Source: an uncultured Tenacibaculum sp.
GTDB taxonomy: Bacteria > Bacteroidota > Bacteroidia > Flavobacteriales > Flavobacteriaceae
DNA length: 64,000 bases
Reading direction: 5' to 3'
Assembly (NCBI GenBank): GCA_947492185.1
Contig: CANLMR010000004.1
Span: 186,001 to 250,000, forward strand
Below, piece by piece: positions 1 through 9,032 of the stretch (positions are counted from its first letter, which is position 1; every line of letters begins with the position of its first letter). The notes beneath the pieces were generated by a model, which worked only from the letters and a program-made list of their open reading frames with translations, did not search any database and was not told where the DNA came from. Position numbers and translations under genes: made by a program.

Positions 1-923
1 CGATCAATAAAACTTTCACTACTAAAACTACCCATTACTTTATCGTTCCATATTTTATTAGCAAAAACTTCTCCATTAAATTGTCCAGTAATCATACTCG
101 ATAGGTAAACAGCAGAAGTTACAGAACCACCACCATTATAGCGTAAATCAATTACCAAATCAGTAACTCCACCAATTAAAAAATCAGCAAAAGCTTGATT
201 TAATTGAGCATCAAAATCTGATGCAAACTGATTATACATTAAGTAACCAATTCTATTTGCACCTTGATTAATAATTGTAGCAACTTTAATAGGGTTTTCG
301 GTTACTTCGGATTTGACAATATCTATAGTTGTTCCATTAACAATTGGATTTCCTCCATTATAATTTGCTAAACTGACTGTAAAATTATTTGGAGCAAATA
401 ATTGATTTACATTTCCTGTAGTTATTTGTGTAGCATTTACTTCAGAAATAATCATTCCTCGAGTAATACCTTTAATATCTGCATCAGAACCAGTTACTAC
501 TTCTCGAACTACCACATATGCATTACCAGAATTATCAGCATATGGAATAGCAACTAATTTTAAACCACTTGTTAATCTAATACCTTGAAAAGAGTTTTCT
601 AAAGCTATATAGTCACTAGTAATCCAAGAAAAAACTCTATTAGGATCTTTAGGAAATTCGTTTGGTAATGATAATAAACTATTAAATAATTCATCAGGAG
701 CATTAAAACCACTCAAATAACTATTTAATTGCTCTCTTGTAGAAAATTTACTATCCGACAAATCAGGAATTACACCTTGCCATTTGTAGTAAGCATTCAT
801 ACCTCCCCATACAAAATCATTAATTTCTATATCTTGTGGTATGTCTTCAGTTTTAGAACAATTAACCATAGTTAATGTTAAAACAAGTAAAAAAACATAT
901 TTAAGGTGGGAATATTTCTTCAT
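1..923 (-). CDS. S41 family peptidase lipoprotein (C-terminal part off the left edge)
   Basis: The minus-strand frame opens at ATG 921-923 and stays open to the window edge (307 codons visible). A signal peptide ends in a lipobox-like VNC (Cys22), suggesting a lipoprotein. The middle resembles a PDZ domain (VVREVVTGSDADIKGI, then GMIISEVN), and near the left edge LVIDLRYNGGG is the typical core motif of S41 (C-terminal processing) peptidases. The catalytic Ser and Lys would lie beyond the edge, so activity cannot be judged. Known members are periplasmic or outer-membrane-anchored serine proteases that cut unfolded C-termini. It diverges from the sigma-factor gene at 1087, with 163 bp between them. 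Confidence 0.85.
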   Translation of the reverse strand, partial: MKKYSHLKYVFLLVLTLTMVNCSKTEDIPQDIEINDFVWGGMNAYYKWQGVIPDLSDSKFSTREQLNSYLSGFNAPDELFNSLLSLPNEFPKDPNRVFSWITSDYIALENSFQGIRLTSGLKLVAIPYADNSGNAYVVVREVVTGSDADIKGITRGMIISEVNATQITTGNVNQLFAPNNFTVSLANYNGGNPIVNGTTIDIVKSEVTENPIKVATIINQGANRIGYLMYNQFASDFDAQLNQAFADFLIGGVTDLVIDLRYNGGGSVTSAVYLSSMITGQFNGEVFANKIWNDKVMGSFSSESFID

Positions 924-989
924 ATACACATGTTTAATCTATCAGATAACGCAATTTATATAAAACTTAGTACTTTTTTTAACTTTCTT

Positions 990-1015
990 TGTAACAAAAT
1001 TATTTGTGCGTCGTC
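990..1015 (+). promoter_or_regulatory. Putative ECF-sigma promoter of the first sigma gene
   Basis: TGTAAC (990-995) is followed after 16 nt by CGTC (1012-1015) and then GTAAGG. The same layout, TGTAAC-N16-TGTC, lies upstream of the second ECF sigma gene in this window. ECF operons often regulate themselves, and GTAAC/CGTC is a common ECF-type element, so this is a reasonable autoregulatory promoter by inference. It lies about 70 nt upstream of the start codon. Confidence 0.4.
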
Positions 1016-1086
1016 GTAAGGGTGTAAAATTGATAAATAAGACGTAAAAAAAATCAATTAATTACAACTAATTCAATAACCAAACA

Positions 1087-1596
1087 ATGAAACAGTCAGA
1101 CTTTTTAAAAGTTGTATTACCATTTAAAGATAAAGTTTTTCGTTTAGCAAAACGTTTACTAGTGTCTACAGAAGAAGCAGAAGATGCTACTCAAGAGCTT
1201 TATTTTAAATTATGGAGAAATAAAGAAAAGTTGGCAGATTATAAAAATGTTGAAGCATTTGCAATGACTATGACTAAAAACTATTGTTTTGATAGATTAA
1301 AATCTAAACAAGCAAGTAATTTAACCTTGGTTCATAGTAATTATAAAGAAAAGGAAACTTCTTTAGAGAAGAAGATAGAATATAGAGATAGTGTAAATAA
1401 TGTTCACAAGCTCATTGAAAATTTACCAGAGCAACAAAAAATAATCATACAATTAAGAGATATTGAACAATATGATTTTGATGAAATATGTGAAATGGTA
1501 GATATGAAACCAACAGCAGTAAGAGTAGCATTATCTAGAGCACGTAAAACAATAAGAGAAGCATTAATTAAACAACATAACTATGGAGTTAGCTAA
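1087..1596 (+). CDS. RNA polymerase ECF-type sigma factor
   Basis: This 169-residue protein has the two-domain layout of ECF sigma-70 factors. Region 2 spans roughly residues 10-80 (ATQELYFKLW, then AMTMTKNYCFDRLKS). Region 4 spans roughly 108-165 and contains a helix-turn-helix (DFDEICEMVDMKPTAVRVAL). It would direct RNA polymerase to a small regulon, probably including its own operon. Its end overlaps the next gene by 14 nt, implying translational coupling to the membrane protein that is probably its anti-sigma factor. The inducing signal is unknown. Sigma-factor assignment is firm; target genes are inference. Confidence 0.9.
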   Translation: MKQSDFLKVVLPFKDKVFRLAKRLLVSTEEAEDATQELYFKLWRNKEKLADYKNVEAFAMTMTKNYCFDRLKSKQASNLTLVHSNYKEKETSLEKKIEYRDSVNNVHKLIENLPEQQKIIIQLRDIEQYDFDEICEMVDMKPTAVRVALSRARKTIREALIKQHNYGVS

Positions 1597-2059
1597 CATA
1601 GAAAAGTTAATAGGAAAATACCTAGAAGCGGAAACAACATTACAAGAAGAAAATCAATTAAGAAAGTACTTTACTTCGAACAATGTAGCACCGCATTTGC
1701 AAGATTATGCAATAATGTTCGGGTATTTTAAACAAAATAAAAGCGAGACGTATACAAAAACCATTAAGTTAAAACCTGAGAACAAAAGAAAGAAGAACTT
1801 TAAATGGATTACTGTAGCAGCATCTTTAGCTTTATTAGTAAGTGCCTACGTAGGTAAAATACAATACGATGAATATCAACAAAGAGTTTATTTCGCCCAA
1901 GTAAAAGAAGCACTTCAAAAAGTTTCATTTCATTTAAACAAAGGAAACGATGCCTTATATGCTGTTTCTGATAATTTGAATAAAGGGAATGATGCTGTTA
2001 AGCAATTGAAAATCTATGAGAACACTGCAAATACAGTACTCAAAAAAGTAAAAAATTAA
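1583..2059 (+). CDS. Probable membrane-bound anti-sigma factor
   Basis: This 158-residue protein has an N-terminal cytoplasmic part of about 70 residues, one membrane segment (WITVAASLALLVSAYVG, about residues 75-92) and an extracytoplasmic C-terminal tail. The start overlaps the sigma gene by 14 nt. The membrane segment closely resembles that of the protein encoded next to the second ECF sigma gene (WLSVAASIVLLIGFYFG), so the two are probably paralogous. I see no zinc-binding anti-sigma motif and no FecR signature. The tail has two similar short stretches (HLNKGNDALYAVS and NLNKGNDAVKQL). The anti-sigma role is inferred from position and topology. Confidence 0.65.
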   Translation: MELANIEKLIGKYLEAETTLQEENQLRKYFTSNNVAPHLQDYAIMFGYFKQNKSETYTKTIKLKPENKRKKNFKWITVAASLALLVSAYVGKIQYDEYQQRVYFAQVKEALQKVSFHLNKGNDALYAVSDNLNKGNDAVKQLKIYENTANTVLKKVKN

Positions 2060-2102
2060 AAATTTTAAAAGTAAAACCAAGTATTAAGTAAATAAGTAAA
2101 TC

Positions 2103-2606
2103 ATGAAAAAAGTAATATTAGTATTAGCATTAGTATTTATGTCAAACATAACTTTTGCTCAAGGAATGTTCGATTCTTTAGAAGATCTTGATGATGTATC
2201 AACTGTAGTAGTTACAAAAGCAGCTTTCGATTTGTTAAAGAAGTTTCCAGATGCGAAATCAGATGACATGAAAGTTTTTAATACAGCTAAAGGATTAGAA
2301 GAATTAAAAGTTTTTTCTACAGAAGATGCTTCAATAGCTTCAAAAATGGAAGCTATGGCAAACGCTGCAATTAAGAAAGGAAACATGACACAATTAATGC
2401 GTGTTAAAGACAAAGGATCTAGAGTAAAGATTTATATTAAGTCTACAAAAAATAAAGATATTGTTAGTGAAGTCTTAATGTTTGTAAAAACTAAAGACGA
2501 TAAGGATGATAAACCTAGCTCAACAATTATATCTTTAATAGGAGAAATTAATATGAATGAATTAGCAGAAATAGCTAATGATTATGATAAAAAATCTAAT
2601 AAATAA
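2103..2606 (+). CDS. DUF4252 domain protein, exported
   Basis: This 167-residue protein starts with a signal peptide cut near TFAQG (about residue 20). The remainder resembles the Bacteroidota DUF4252 family: small exported proteins of unknown function, often next to ECF sigma genes. It follows the anti-sigma-like gene by 43 bp on the same strand and is followed by a hairpin terminator at 2628-2657. It is therefore probably the last gene of the sigma operon and may be its output or sensor component. There is no lipobox Cys, unlike the next gene. Function is unknown. Confidence 0.7.
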   Translation: MKKVILVLALVFMSNITFAQGMFDSLEDLDDVSTVVVTKAAFDLLKKFPDAKSDDMKVFNTAKGLEELKVFSTEDASIASKMEAMANAAIKKGNMTQLMRVKDKGSRVKIYIKSTKNKDIVSEVLMFVKTKDDKDDKPSSTIISLIGEINMNELAEIANDYDKKSNK

Positions 2607-2627
2607 ACTTAGATTTCTAGAAAAAAT

Positions 2628-2662
2628 AAACATAGTCTATTGATTTAGACTATGTTTCTTAT
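2628..2662 (+). terminator. Rho-independent-type terminator after first DUF4252 gene
   Basis: A perfect 12-bp inverted repeat (AAACATAGTCTA at 2628-2639, TAGACTATGTTT at 2646-2657) has a 6-nt loop and a T-rich end. It lies between the two DUF4252 genes, suggesting that they can be transcribed separately. Confidence 0.7.
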
Positions 2663-2683
2663 TCATTAAATAAAAAGTATACC

Positions 2684-3259
2684 ATGAAAAAACTATTTAC
2701 ACTTGCTATAATTTGTATTTCTTTAGTATTTACTTCTTGTAAAAAGGAAGAAAGCTTACAAAGTTATTTAATTAAATCTGAGGAAAACACAGATTATATG
2801 CGATTTGATTTTTCAACGAGTATGCTTTCTCCATATTTTGAAACTACTGATGAAGAGGATCAAAAAACTTTTGAAACAGTAAAAAAAGTTAATATTGCTT
2901 TTTTACCTGTAAATAAAGCTACAGAAGAGCAATTTGGTTCTGAAAGAAAAAGATTAAAAGGAATTATGAAAAACACCGATTATAAGTCTTTAATTCGTGT
3001 TAATGATAAAAGAGGGAAGGCTACTATTTATTATGCAGGAGAGGCTGATGCAATTGATGAGATCGTAGCCGTTGTTTATGCAAAAGATTTTGGATTTGGT
3101 GTTGCTAGAATCTTAGGAGATAATATGAATCCTGAAAAAATAATTAGCATGATTCAGAAAGTAAACAATAAAGATAAAGAAGAAGGCTTAGAGAAAATAA
3201 AAGATATGTTTGGAGGTCAATTCGAAACTGAAAAAATATACGCAGAACCAGTTCAATAA
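2684..3259 (+). CDS. DUF4252 lipoprotein
   Basis: This 191-residue protein has a short signal peptide ending in a lipobox (FTSC, Cys19). The body resembles DUF4252: a central RVNDKRGKATIYYAGE matches the RVKDKGSRVKIYIKS stretch of the preceding protein, so the two are distant paralogues. It is probably an outer-membrane-anchored periplasmic lipoprotein of unknown function. It is bounded by terminators at 2628-2657 and 3287-3312 and could be a monocistronic gene. Confident as a gene; the family call is by eye. Confidence 0.7.
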   Translation: MKKLFTLAIICISLVFTSCKKEESLQSYLIKSEENTDYMRFDFSTSMLSPYFETTDEEDQKTFETVKKVNIAFLPVNKATEEQFGSERKRLKGIMKNTDYKSLIRVNDKRGKATIYYAGEADAIDEIVAVVYAKDFGFGVARILGDNMNPEKIISMIQKVNNKDKEEGLEKIKDMFGGQFETEKIYAEPVQ

Positions 3260-3286
3260 TACCTTTTTACAACATTTATAAATCAT

Positions 3287-3317
3287 AAACCACAATTTGA
3301 ATTTTGTGGTTTTTTTG
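3287..3317 (+). terminator. Terminator after DUF4252 lipoprotein gene
   Basis: AAACCACAA (3287-3295) pairs with TTGTGGTTT (3304-3312), followed directly by a run of T to 3317. This is the classic intrinsic-terminator layout. Confidence 0.75.
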
Positions 3318-3383
3318 TTTTAACTCGCCATTAACAAGTCCAAATGTTAAAATTCTTATTTTTGGCTAAATATCTAATGATTT

Positions 3384-5825
3384 ATGAAGAAAGTATTATT
3401 GGTCTTATTCGTGTTACTTAACACATATTTATTTTCACAAAATGTAACAGAATATAGAGGAGAGAAGGATAAGGTACACAATTTGGTGCATACAAAATTA
3501 AAGGTAGATTTTAATTTTGATAAACAAACAATGAATGGAGAGGCTTGGATTACTGCTAAACCTCATTTTTACACTACAGATAGAATTGTTTTAGACGCCA
3601 AAGCAATGAAAATCCATAAAGTTGAAATGGATGGAAAAGCTTTGAATTACAATTACAATGATTTTGAAATTACAGTAAATCTTCCGAAGAGTTATGAAAG
3701 AGATGAGCAGTTTACCTTATATATTAAGTATACAGCTCAACCTGAGAAAGTACAGCAAAATGGAAGTAAGGCAATAACATCAGCTAAAGGATTATATTTT
3801 ATAAATCCTAAAGGTATAGATAAAACAAAACCAACTCAAATTTGGACTCAAGGAGAAACAGAAGCGAGTAGTTGCTGGTTCCCTACAATTGATTCACCAA
3901 ATCAAAAAACATCTCAAGAAATTTATATTACTGTTCCAAATAAGTATGTAACACTTTCGAATGGTAAGTTAGAGAGTCAGAAAAATAAATCAAACGGAAC
4001 AAGAACAGATTATTGGAATTTCACTCAAAAACATGCTCCGTATTTATTCTTTATGGGAATAGGGGAGTATGAAGTTGTTAAAGATTCTTACAAAAACATT
4101 CCAGTAGATTATTATGTAGAAAAGAAATATGCTCCGTATGCGAAACAAATTTTTGGTGAAACACCAGAAATGTTAGAATTCTTTTCTAAAATAACAGGAG
4201 TAGATTATCCGTGGAATAAGTACGCTCAAATTGTAGGTAGAGATTATGTAAGTGGAGCTATGGAGAATACAACAGCCGTTATTCATGGAGAACAAGCATA
4301 TCAAACTCCAGGAGAATTAATTGATGGAAATACTCATGAAAACACTATAGCTCACGAGGCTTTTCATCATTGGTTTGGAGATTTAGTGACTACTGAAAGT
4401 TGGAGTAATTTGTCTTTAAACGAAAGTTTTGCTAATTACAGCGAGTATCTTTGGCAAGAGTATAAACATGGAAAAGATTATGCAGATGCTCATTTATTTA
4501 ATGATGTTGGAGCATATAAAAAGGGACAAAATTTTGATAAGCATTTAGTACGCTTCTATTACGATGATAAAGAAGATATGTTCGATGCTGTAAGCTATAA
4601 TAAAGGAGGGGCAATTTTACACATGTTACGTTCTTATTTGGGAGATAAAGCTTTTTATGAAGGATTAAATAAGTATTTAACTGATTATAAATATAAAGCA
4701 GCAGAAGTTCATCAATTACGTTTAGTATTTGAAGAAATTACAGGAAAAGATTTGAACTGGTTTTTTAATCAATGGTTTTTTGGAAACGGTCATCCTACTT
4801 TAGAAATTTCTTATGATTATAACGAGTTAAGAAAAACAGTAACAGTAAATGTTTATCAAACGCAAACAGAACAATTTCAATTTCCATTAACAATTGATGT
4901 TTTTGAAGGAAGTAAATCTACTCGTCATAAAGTTTTTGTAAAACGTAAAGAAGCTTCTTTTACTTTGCCTTATACTAAACAACCTGATTTTATACAAATT
5001 AATGCAGATGGAGTCCTTCTTTGTAATGTTAATGAAAATAAAGTGTTAAGTGATTATATTTTTCAATTACAAAATGCAAAAAGTTTTATGCATAAAAGAG
5101 AAGCGTTGCTAGAAGTTGCTAAGAAACAAGATGATAATAAAGCGTTTAGAGCAATGTCAGATGCGCTTAACGATTCGTTTTATTTAATTCGAAAATTAGC
5201 TTTAGAGAATATTAATTTAATTAATAAAAACTCCAAGAGACAAGTAATTGAAAAAATTAAGGTTATGGCAAATAATGACCCAAAAACTTTAGTTCAAGCA
5301 GCAGCTATTGAAACCTTAGGAAAACTTACTGAGCCTGAGTTAAAGCCTGTTTTTGAAAAGAGTTTGCAAAGTAAATCTTATGCTGTGATTGGTAAATCTC
5401 TTGTTGCATTATATTATGTTGATAAGGCATTAGCAGTATCAAAATCGAAAGCTTTACCAGATGAAGTTAAAAAGATTATAGCGACACCATTAACTCGTAT
5501 TTATTTAGAAGAAAATGACGAAGAAGAACTAACATTTATTGCTGGAAATGTAATTTCTGGGATGTTTTTAAGTTCTGATAAAAATACGCAAAGTTTATAT
5601 AAAAAGGCTTTCGATAAAATAGCAAAAGGAAATAACTCTGAGGCAATACAAAACCTGGTTAATGATATTGTGATAAAAGGAAAACAATACAAACAATATG
5701 GTTTTAATAATGTTGGAATTGAACTAATGCGTAATATGGTTAAAACTCAAAAATTGGCTAATAAAGCAAATGAAGTAAAAAATATAGCAATTATTCAAGA
5801 CGCTATGGCCAGATTATTAAAATAA
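3384..5825 (+). CDS. M1 family aminopeptidase
   Basis: This 813-residue exported zinc aminopeptidase has a signal peptide ending near LFSQN. The GAMEN substrate-binding motif is at 291-295. The zinc site is HEAFH (His324, Glu325, His328) with Glu347 in NESF 19 residues later, exactly the M1 (gluzincin) arrangement. The C-terminal 300 residues are helical, HEAT-like repeats as in aminopeptidase N/leukotriene hydrolase relatives. It removes N-terminal residues from peptides, probably in the periplasm. A possible -7 element TATTTTTG is at 3357-3364, but no matching -33 element is evident. Confidence 0.93.
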   Translation: MKKVLLVLFVLLNTYLFSQNVTEYRGEKDKVHNLVHTKLKVDFNFDKQTMNGEAWITAKPHFYTTDRIVLDAKAMKIHKVEMDGKALNYNYNDFEITVNLPKSYERDEQFTLYIKYTAQPEKVQQNGSKAITSAKGLYFINPKGIDKTKPTQIWTQGETEASSCWFPTIDSPNQKTSQEIYITVPNKYVTLSNGKLESQKNKSNGTRTDYWNFTQKHAPYLFFMGIGEYEVVKDSYKNIPVDYYVEKKYAPYAKQIFGETPEMLEFFSKITGVDYPWNKYAQIVGRDYVSGAMENTTAVIHGEQAYQTPGELIDGNTHENTIAHEAFHHWFGDLVTTESWSNLSLNESFANYSEYLWQEYKHGKDYADAHLFNDVGAYKKGQNFDKHLVRFYYDDKEDMFDAVSYNKGGAILHMLRSYLGDKAFYEGLNKYLTDYKYKAAEVHQLRLVFEEITGKDLNWFFNQWFFGNGHPTLEISYDYNELRKTVTVNVYQTQTEQFQFPLTIDVFEGSKSTRHKVFVKRKEASFTLPYTKQPDFIQINADGVLLCNVNENKVLSDYIFQLQNAKSFMHKREALLEVAKKQDDNKAFRAMSDALNDSFYLIRKLALENINLINKNSKRQVIEKIKVMANNDPKTLVQAAAIETLGKLTEPELKPVFEKSLQSKSYAVIGKSLVALYYVDKALAVSKSKALPDEVKKIIATPLTRIYLEENDEEELTFIAGNVISGMFLSSDKNTQSLYKKAFDKIAKGNNSEAIQNLVNDIVIKGKQYKQYGFNNVGIELMRNMVKTQKLANKANEVKNIAIIQDAMARLLK

Positions 5826-5918
5826 CGATTATAATTAAAAATTATCTCTTGATTTACCTTATGGATGGTGTTGCATGCTACATTATTCATTTAGGTTTTC
5901 TTACTTTTTTATTTGAAA

Positions 5919-6524
5919 ATGGATTTGTTTAATGAGTTTAATGAAACGTCTAATTTACTCCCGGAAGGAGGGGATGTGAATTATTATGGTTGTGTTTTTT
6001 CTAGAAAAGAAGCAGATTATTTATACAATTACTTATTAAATAAAATTGAATGGAAAAATGATCAAGCAGTTATTTTTGGTAAACAAATTATAACAAAAAG
6101 AAAAGTAGCTTGGTATGCAGAACAAGCTTTTGAATATTCCTATTCAAATACTACAAAAGTTGCTTTGAAATTTACAAATGAACTTTTAAAAATAAAATCT
6201 TTTGTAGAAAACAAAACTAAAGAAACATATAATTCTTGTCTATTGAATTTATATCATGATGGTTCTGAAGGAATGGCTTGGCATAGTGATGGAGAGAAAG
6301 ATTTAAAAAAAAATGGAGCTATTGCTTCTGTTTCTTTTGGAGCTGAACGTAAATTTGCTTTTAAAAATAAACGAACCAAAGAAGTAGTTTCGTTAATACT
6401 TCAACATGGTTCGTTATTAGTTATGAAAGGAGAGACGCAAACCAATTGGTTACATCGATTACCTCCTACAAAAAAGACTCATCGCCCTAGAATCAACTTA
6501 ACTTTTAGGACAATCGTTTCTTAA
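5919..6524 (+). CDS. AlkB-like 2-oxoglutarate/Fe(II) dioxygenase (alkylated nucleic acid repair)
   Basis: This 201-residue protein resembles the ALKBH2/3-like branch of AlkB. The iron ligands include His122-x-Asp124 in WHSDGE. The C-terminus has the distal His (WLHRLP) and the RPRINLTFR arginines that bind 2-oxoglutarate. It would oxidatively demethylate 1-methyladenine and 3-methylcytosine in DNA or RNA. I chose ATG 5919 (MDLFNEF) over a TTG six bases upstream because the family normally begins this way. Its stop overlaps the convergent stop of the next gene by a few bases. Confidence 0.88.
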   Translation: MDLFNEFNETSNLLPEGGDVNYYGCVFSRKEADYLYNYLLNKIEWKNDQAVIFGKQIITKRKVAWYAEQAFEYSYSNTTKVALKFTNELLKIKSFVENKTKETYNSCLLNLYHDGSEGMAWHSDGEKDLKKNGAIASVSFGAERKFAFKNKRTKEVVSLILQHGSLLVMKGETQTNWLHRLPPTKKTHRPRINLTFRTIVS

Positions 6525-7246
6525 TCTCTCTTTTTTACGTCTCCAGACCCTACTGAATTTGTGTCTATAAATTTTGGATCTCCTTTGTAGTATATACTAC
6601 CAGATCCCGCAATGCTAGCTTTAATTTTATTAGCTACTGTAGCTTCTACATCTCCAGATCCCGCAACCGATACTTTTAAATCATTAACTTTTAAACCGTA
6701 AGCTCTAATATTTCCTGATCCTGCTACCGAACATTTTAAATTATCAGTATCACCTTTCAAATTAATATTTCCAGAACCTCCAATAGAAGCTTTAACAGTT
6801 TCAGCATCAACAGTTACTTTTATATTTCCAGAACCGCCAATAGAAACGCTTATATCGTTTCCTGTGATAGTTTTTTCAGAAATAATACTTCCTGATCCAC
6901 CAAGAGCAACCCCATCTATGTCTTCGAAAGGAACAGTAATAGTTAATCTTTTTCGTGTTCTAATATTAGTATTTTTCTTTACTTTAATTTTTAAAGTCCC
7001 TCTTTTTACTTCAGTAATAATATATGGTAAAATATTTTCTTCTCCTTCTAAAGTAATTTTACCTTCTTTACCACTTACTAAAACAACATCAAAGAAACCG
7101 CTAAGGCTTACATTGTCAAAAGAGCCAATATTTCTTTTTTCGGTAACTACATTTCCATTACCTTTTACTTTTTTAGAATTCCACCAACTTTGTGAAAAAA
7201 TTGCAGTACTGCTAAAAATAAATAGTGTTAATAATAGTTTTTTCAT
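6521..7246 (-). CDS. Head-GIN (DUF2807-type) exported beta-helix protein
   Basis: This 241-residue protein has a signal peptide (cut near IFSQS). The rest is a repetitive beta-solenoid in which VxGSGNI / IGGSGNI recurs every 15-25 residues, typical of the DUF2807 putative auto-transporter adhesin head domain (head GIN family). Such proteins are secreted or surface proteins without a known biochemical role. It converges with the AlkB gene (overlapping stops at 6521-6524). It may belong functionally with the DUF4097-like gene at 7950-9032, a related fold, but the YhhN-like gene on the other strand lies between them. Confidence 0.8.
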   Translation of the reverse strand: MKKLLLTLFIFSSTAIFSQSWWNSKKVKGNGNVVTEKRNIGSFDNVSLSGFFDVVLVSGKEGKITLEGEENILPYIITEVKRGTLKIKVKKNTNIRTRKRLTITVPFEDIDGVALGGSGSIISEKTITGNDISVSIGGSGNIKVTVDAETVKASIGGSGNINLKGDTDNLKCSVAGSGNIRAYGLKVNDLKVSVAGSGDVEATVANKIKASIAGSGSIYYKGDPKFIDTNSVGSGDVKKRD

Positions 7247-7281
7247 TTTTTATTTTAATTTTAAGATTAATTAATAATTAA

Positions 7282-7953
7282 TTGACAGCAAAAATTGTAA
7301 ATAATAAGATTCCTCGTTTTCTAAAGTTTTTATATATCATTACTTCTGCTTTAGTTGCTTATGCACTAGCAATAGAAAACATTAACCTCGAGTTCGCTAT
7401 AAAACTTGTAGCTTTATTTTCATTGTCTTTTTTATACTTAGAAACTACATTGAAGGTTAATCATTGGTACGTAATGATTTTATTGTTCTCTATTGTGTCT
7501 GATTCGTTGTTTATTTTTGATGAGTTCTATTATCCTGCTTTAGCTTTTTTAATTTTAAATAGATTTCTATACATTGTAATAATTAGAAGAACCATATTTC
7601 CTTACCCTCCTAAAGTATTGTTATTGTATTCAATACCTTTTTTGCTTACCTTTTTAATGATTTATTTTTTGATTTACGAATATTTATTAGATATCCAATT
7701 CTCTGCTTTTATCTTAGGAGTTGTATCTGTTTTTCTTGTTTTGTTTACGTATTTAAATTTTTTATACAAAAACAATAAGCGATCAAAATATTTCTTTTTA
7801 GGTACTACTTTAATGCCTTTTGCAGATGTTTTAACAGCAATTGCTAATTATATTGATTCCCATTTACTTTATGTGATTATTTATCACTTCATGTATTACA
7901 TTGCAAGGTATTATATTTATAAAGCTATGATAATGAACAAAAACAAATATTAA
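7282..7953 (+). CDS. YhhN family membrane protein (lysoplasmalogenase-like)
   Basis: This 223-residue, highly hydrophobic protein has about eight membrane segments. Overall pattern and length match the YhhN/TMEM86 family, some of which are lysoplasmalogenases that cleave vinyl-ether lysophospholipids. The most conserved-looking part is near the C-terminus (GTTLMPFADVLTAIANYID), where acidic residues face the membrane. The start is TTG at 7282; no in-frame ATG lies close. The stop codon overlaps the convergent stop of the DUF4097-like gene (7950-7952). The enzymatic assignment is family-level only. Confidence 0.65.
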   Translation: MTAKIVNNKIPRFLKFLYIITSALVAYALAIENINLEFAIKLVALFSLSFLYLETTLKVNHWYVMILLFSIVSDSLFIFDEFYYPALAFLILNRFLYIVIIRRTIFPYPPKVLLLYSIPFLLTFLMIYFLIYEYLLDIQFSAFILGVVSVFLVLFTYLNFLYKNNKRSKYFFLGTTLMPFADVLTAIANYIDSHLLYVIIYHFMYYIARYYIYKAMIMNKNKY

Positions 7954-9032
7954 TCAATTAACTTTAAAGACACACCTCCATAACTAGATCTAATTTTTAT
8001 CTTTGATTTTGATTTTCCTTTACCAAATGTTCCTTCATAATATTTCTTAGTACTTTTCTTTAAAGATTTGAATGTTTCTACAAATTCATTCGGATAATTA
8101 AAACTAGCATAACTAAGATCTACAGTAAAGTTGAAACTGTTATCAGCAGCAGTTCCAATTTTAATTCCAGCATAGCTTCCATCAATAATTACTTCATCAA
8201 ACCCTTTCATTAATTCTCTAACTCTTAAACCACCGTAGTCTGTGTCAATTCTCAAATAGTCTCTTAAAGTTCCAATACGCATACCTGCATAATCTGAATT
8301 TCCATCTACAGAGCCAGCATCATTAATTGTAATACTACCATAATCACAATTGAAATCTACTTTATCAGCATTACCTATTTTTACTCCGCTGTAATCTGCA
8401 TTTACTCTTACATTTTCAGTTTTATCAATTGTTATTTTTGAATAGTCAGCGTTTAAACTTCCTGATTTCATATAATGAATATCAGAACTTCCGCAATAAT
8501 CTAGTTCAATGGTATTGCTTGTGTTTAATAATTTATCAATTTGTATTGAACCATAATCACAGTTTATATTAGCTTTACCTTCTATAGTATCTAAGTCAAT
8601 ATTACCGTATTTGTTATTTAAATCAGCATTATTAGTAACAGGCATTTTAATGTAATAATTAATCTTATAATTAAGTTTATTATTACTGCTTCCCCACCAA
8701 CTCCAACTAGATTTAATACTTTCAAAAACAGTTCTAGCTTCTACTAAATTTTCAGTAGCTTCAAACTCTATTTTTATAGTATTTAATTTTTCTTCTACCT
8801 TATCTTCATTTCTTCCTTTAACAGTAATTTTAACGTCTATTTCAACTGTGTTTTTATCCCAAGTAGTAACATTTACGTTACCATATTTATTTTTGATATA
8901 AACTGTTGCATTAGTATTTACATTAAACTTTTTACTTACTGTTTTTGTTTTTTCATGTTTTTTTATTGGCCCCGCAAATAAAAAGAGAGGAGATAATAAT
9001 AAGATGATTACTATTTTGTTAAATTGTTTCAT
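7950..9032 (-). CDS. DUF4097-like putative adhesin, exported
   Basis: This 360-residue protein has a signal peptide (ends near LFLFAGP) followed by a long beta-solenoid. Units such as NADYSGVKIG, NCDYGSITI, NSDYAGMRIG and DTDYGGLRV repeat about every 20 residues, the DUF4097/DUF4098-type putative adhesin fold. It is the last gene of a coupled operon, overlapping the anti-sigma-like gene by 14 nt, so it is probably made with the ECF regulatory pair. No T9SS tail is visible, so periplasmic or outer-membrane location is inferred. Function is unknown. Confidence 0.75.
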   Translation of the reverse strand: MKQFNKIVIILLLSPLFLFAGPIKKHEKTKTVSKKFNVNTNATVYIKNKYGNVNVTTWDKNTVEIDVKITVKGRNEDKVEEKLNTIKIEFEATENLVEARTVFESIKSSWSWWGSSNNKLNYKINYYIKMPVTNNADLNNKYGNIDLDTIEGKANINCDYGSIQIDKLLNTSNTIELDYCGSSDIHYMKSGSLNADYSKITIDKTENVRVNADYSGVKIGNADKVDFNCDYGSITINDAGSVDGNSDYAGMRIGTLRDYLRIDTDYGGLRVRELMKGFDEVIIDGSYAGIKIGTAADNSFNFTVDLSYASFNYPNEFVETFKSLKKSTKKYYEGTFGKGKSKSKIKIRSSYGGVSLKLID

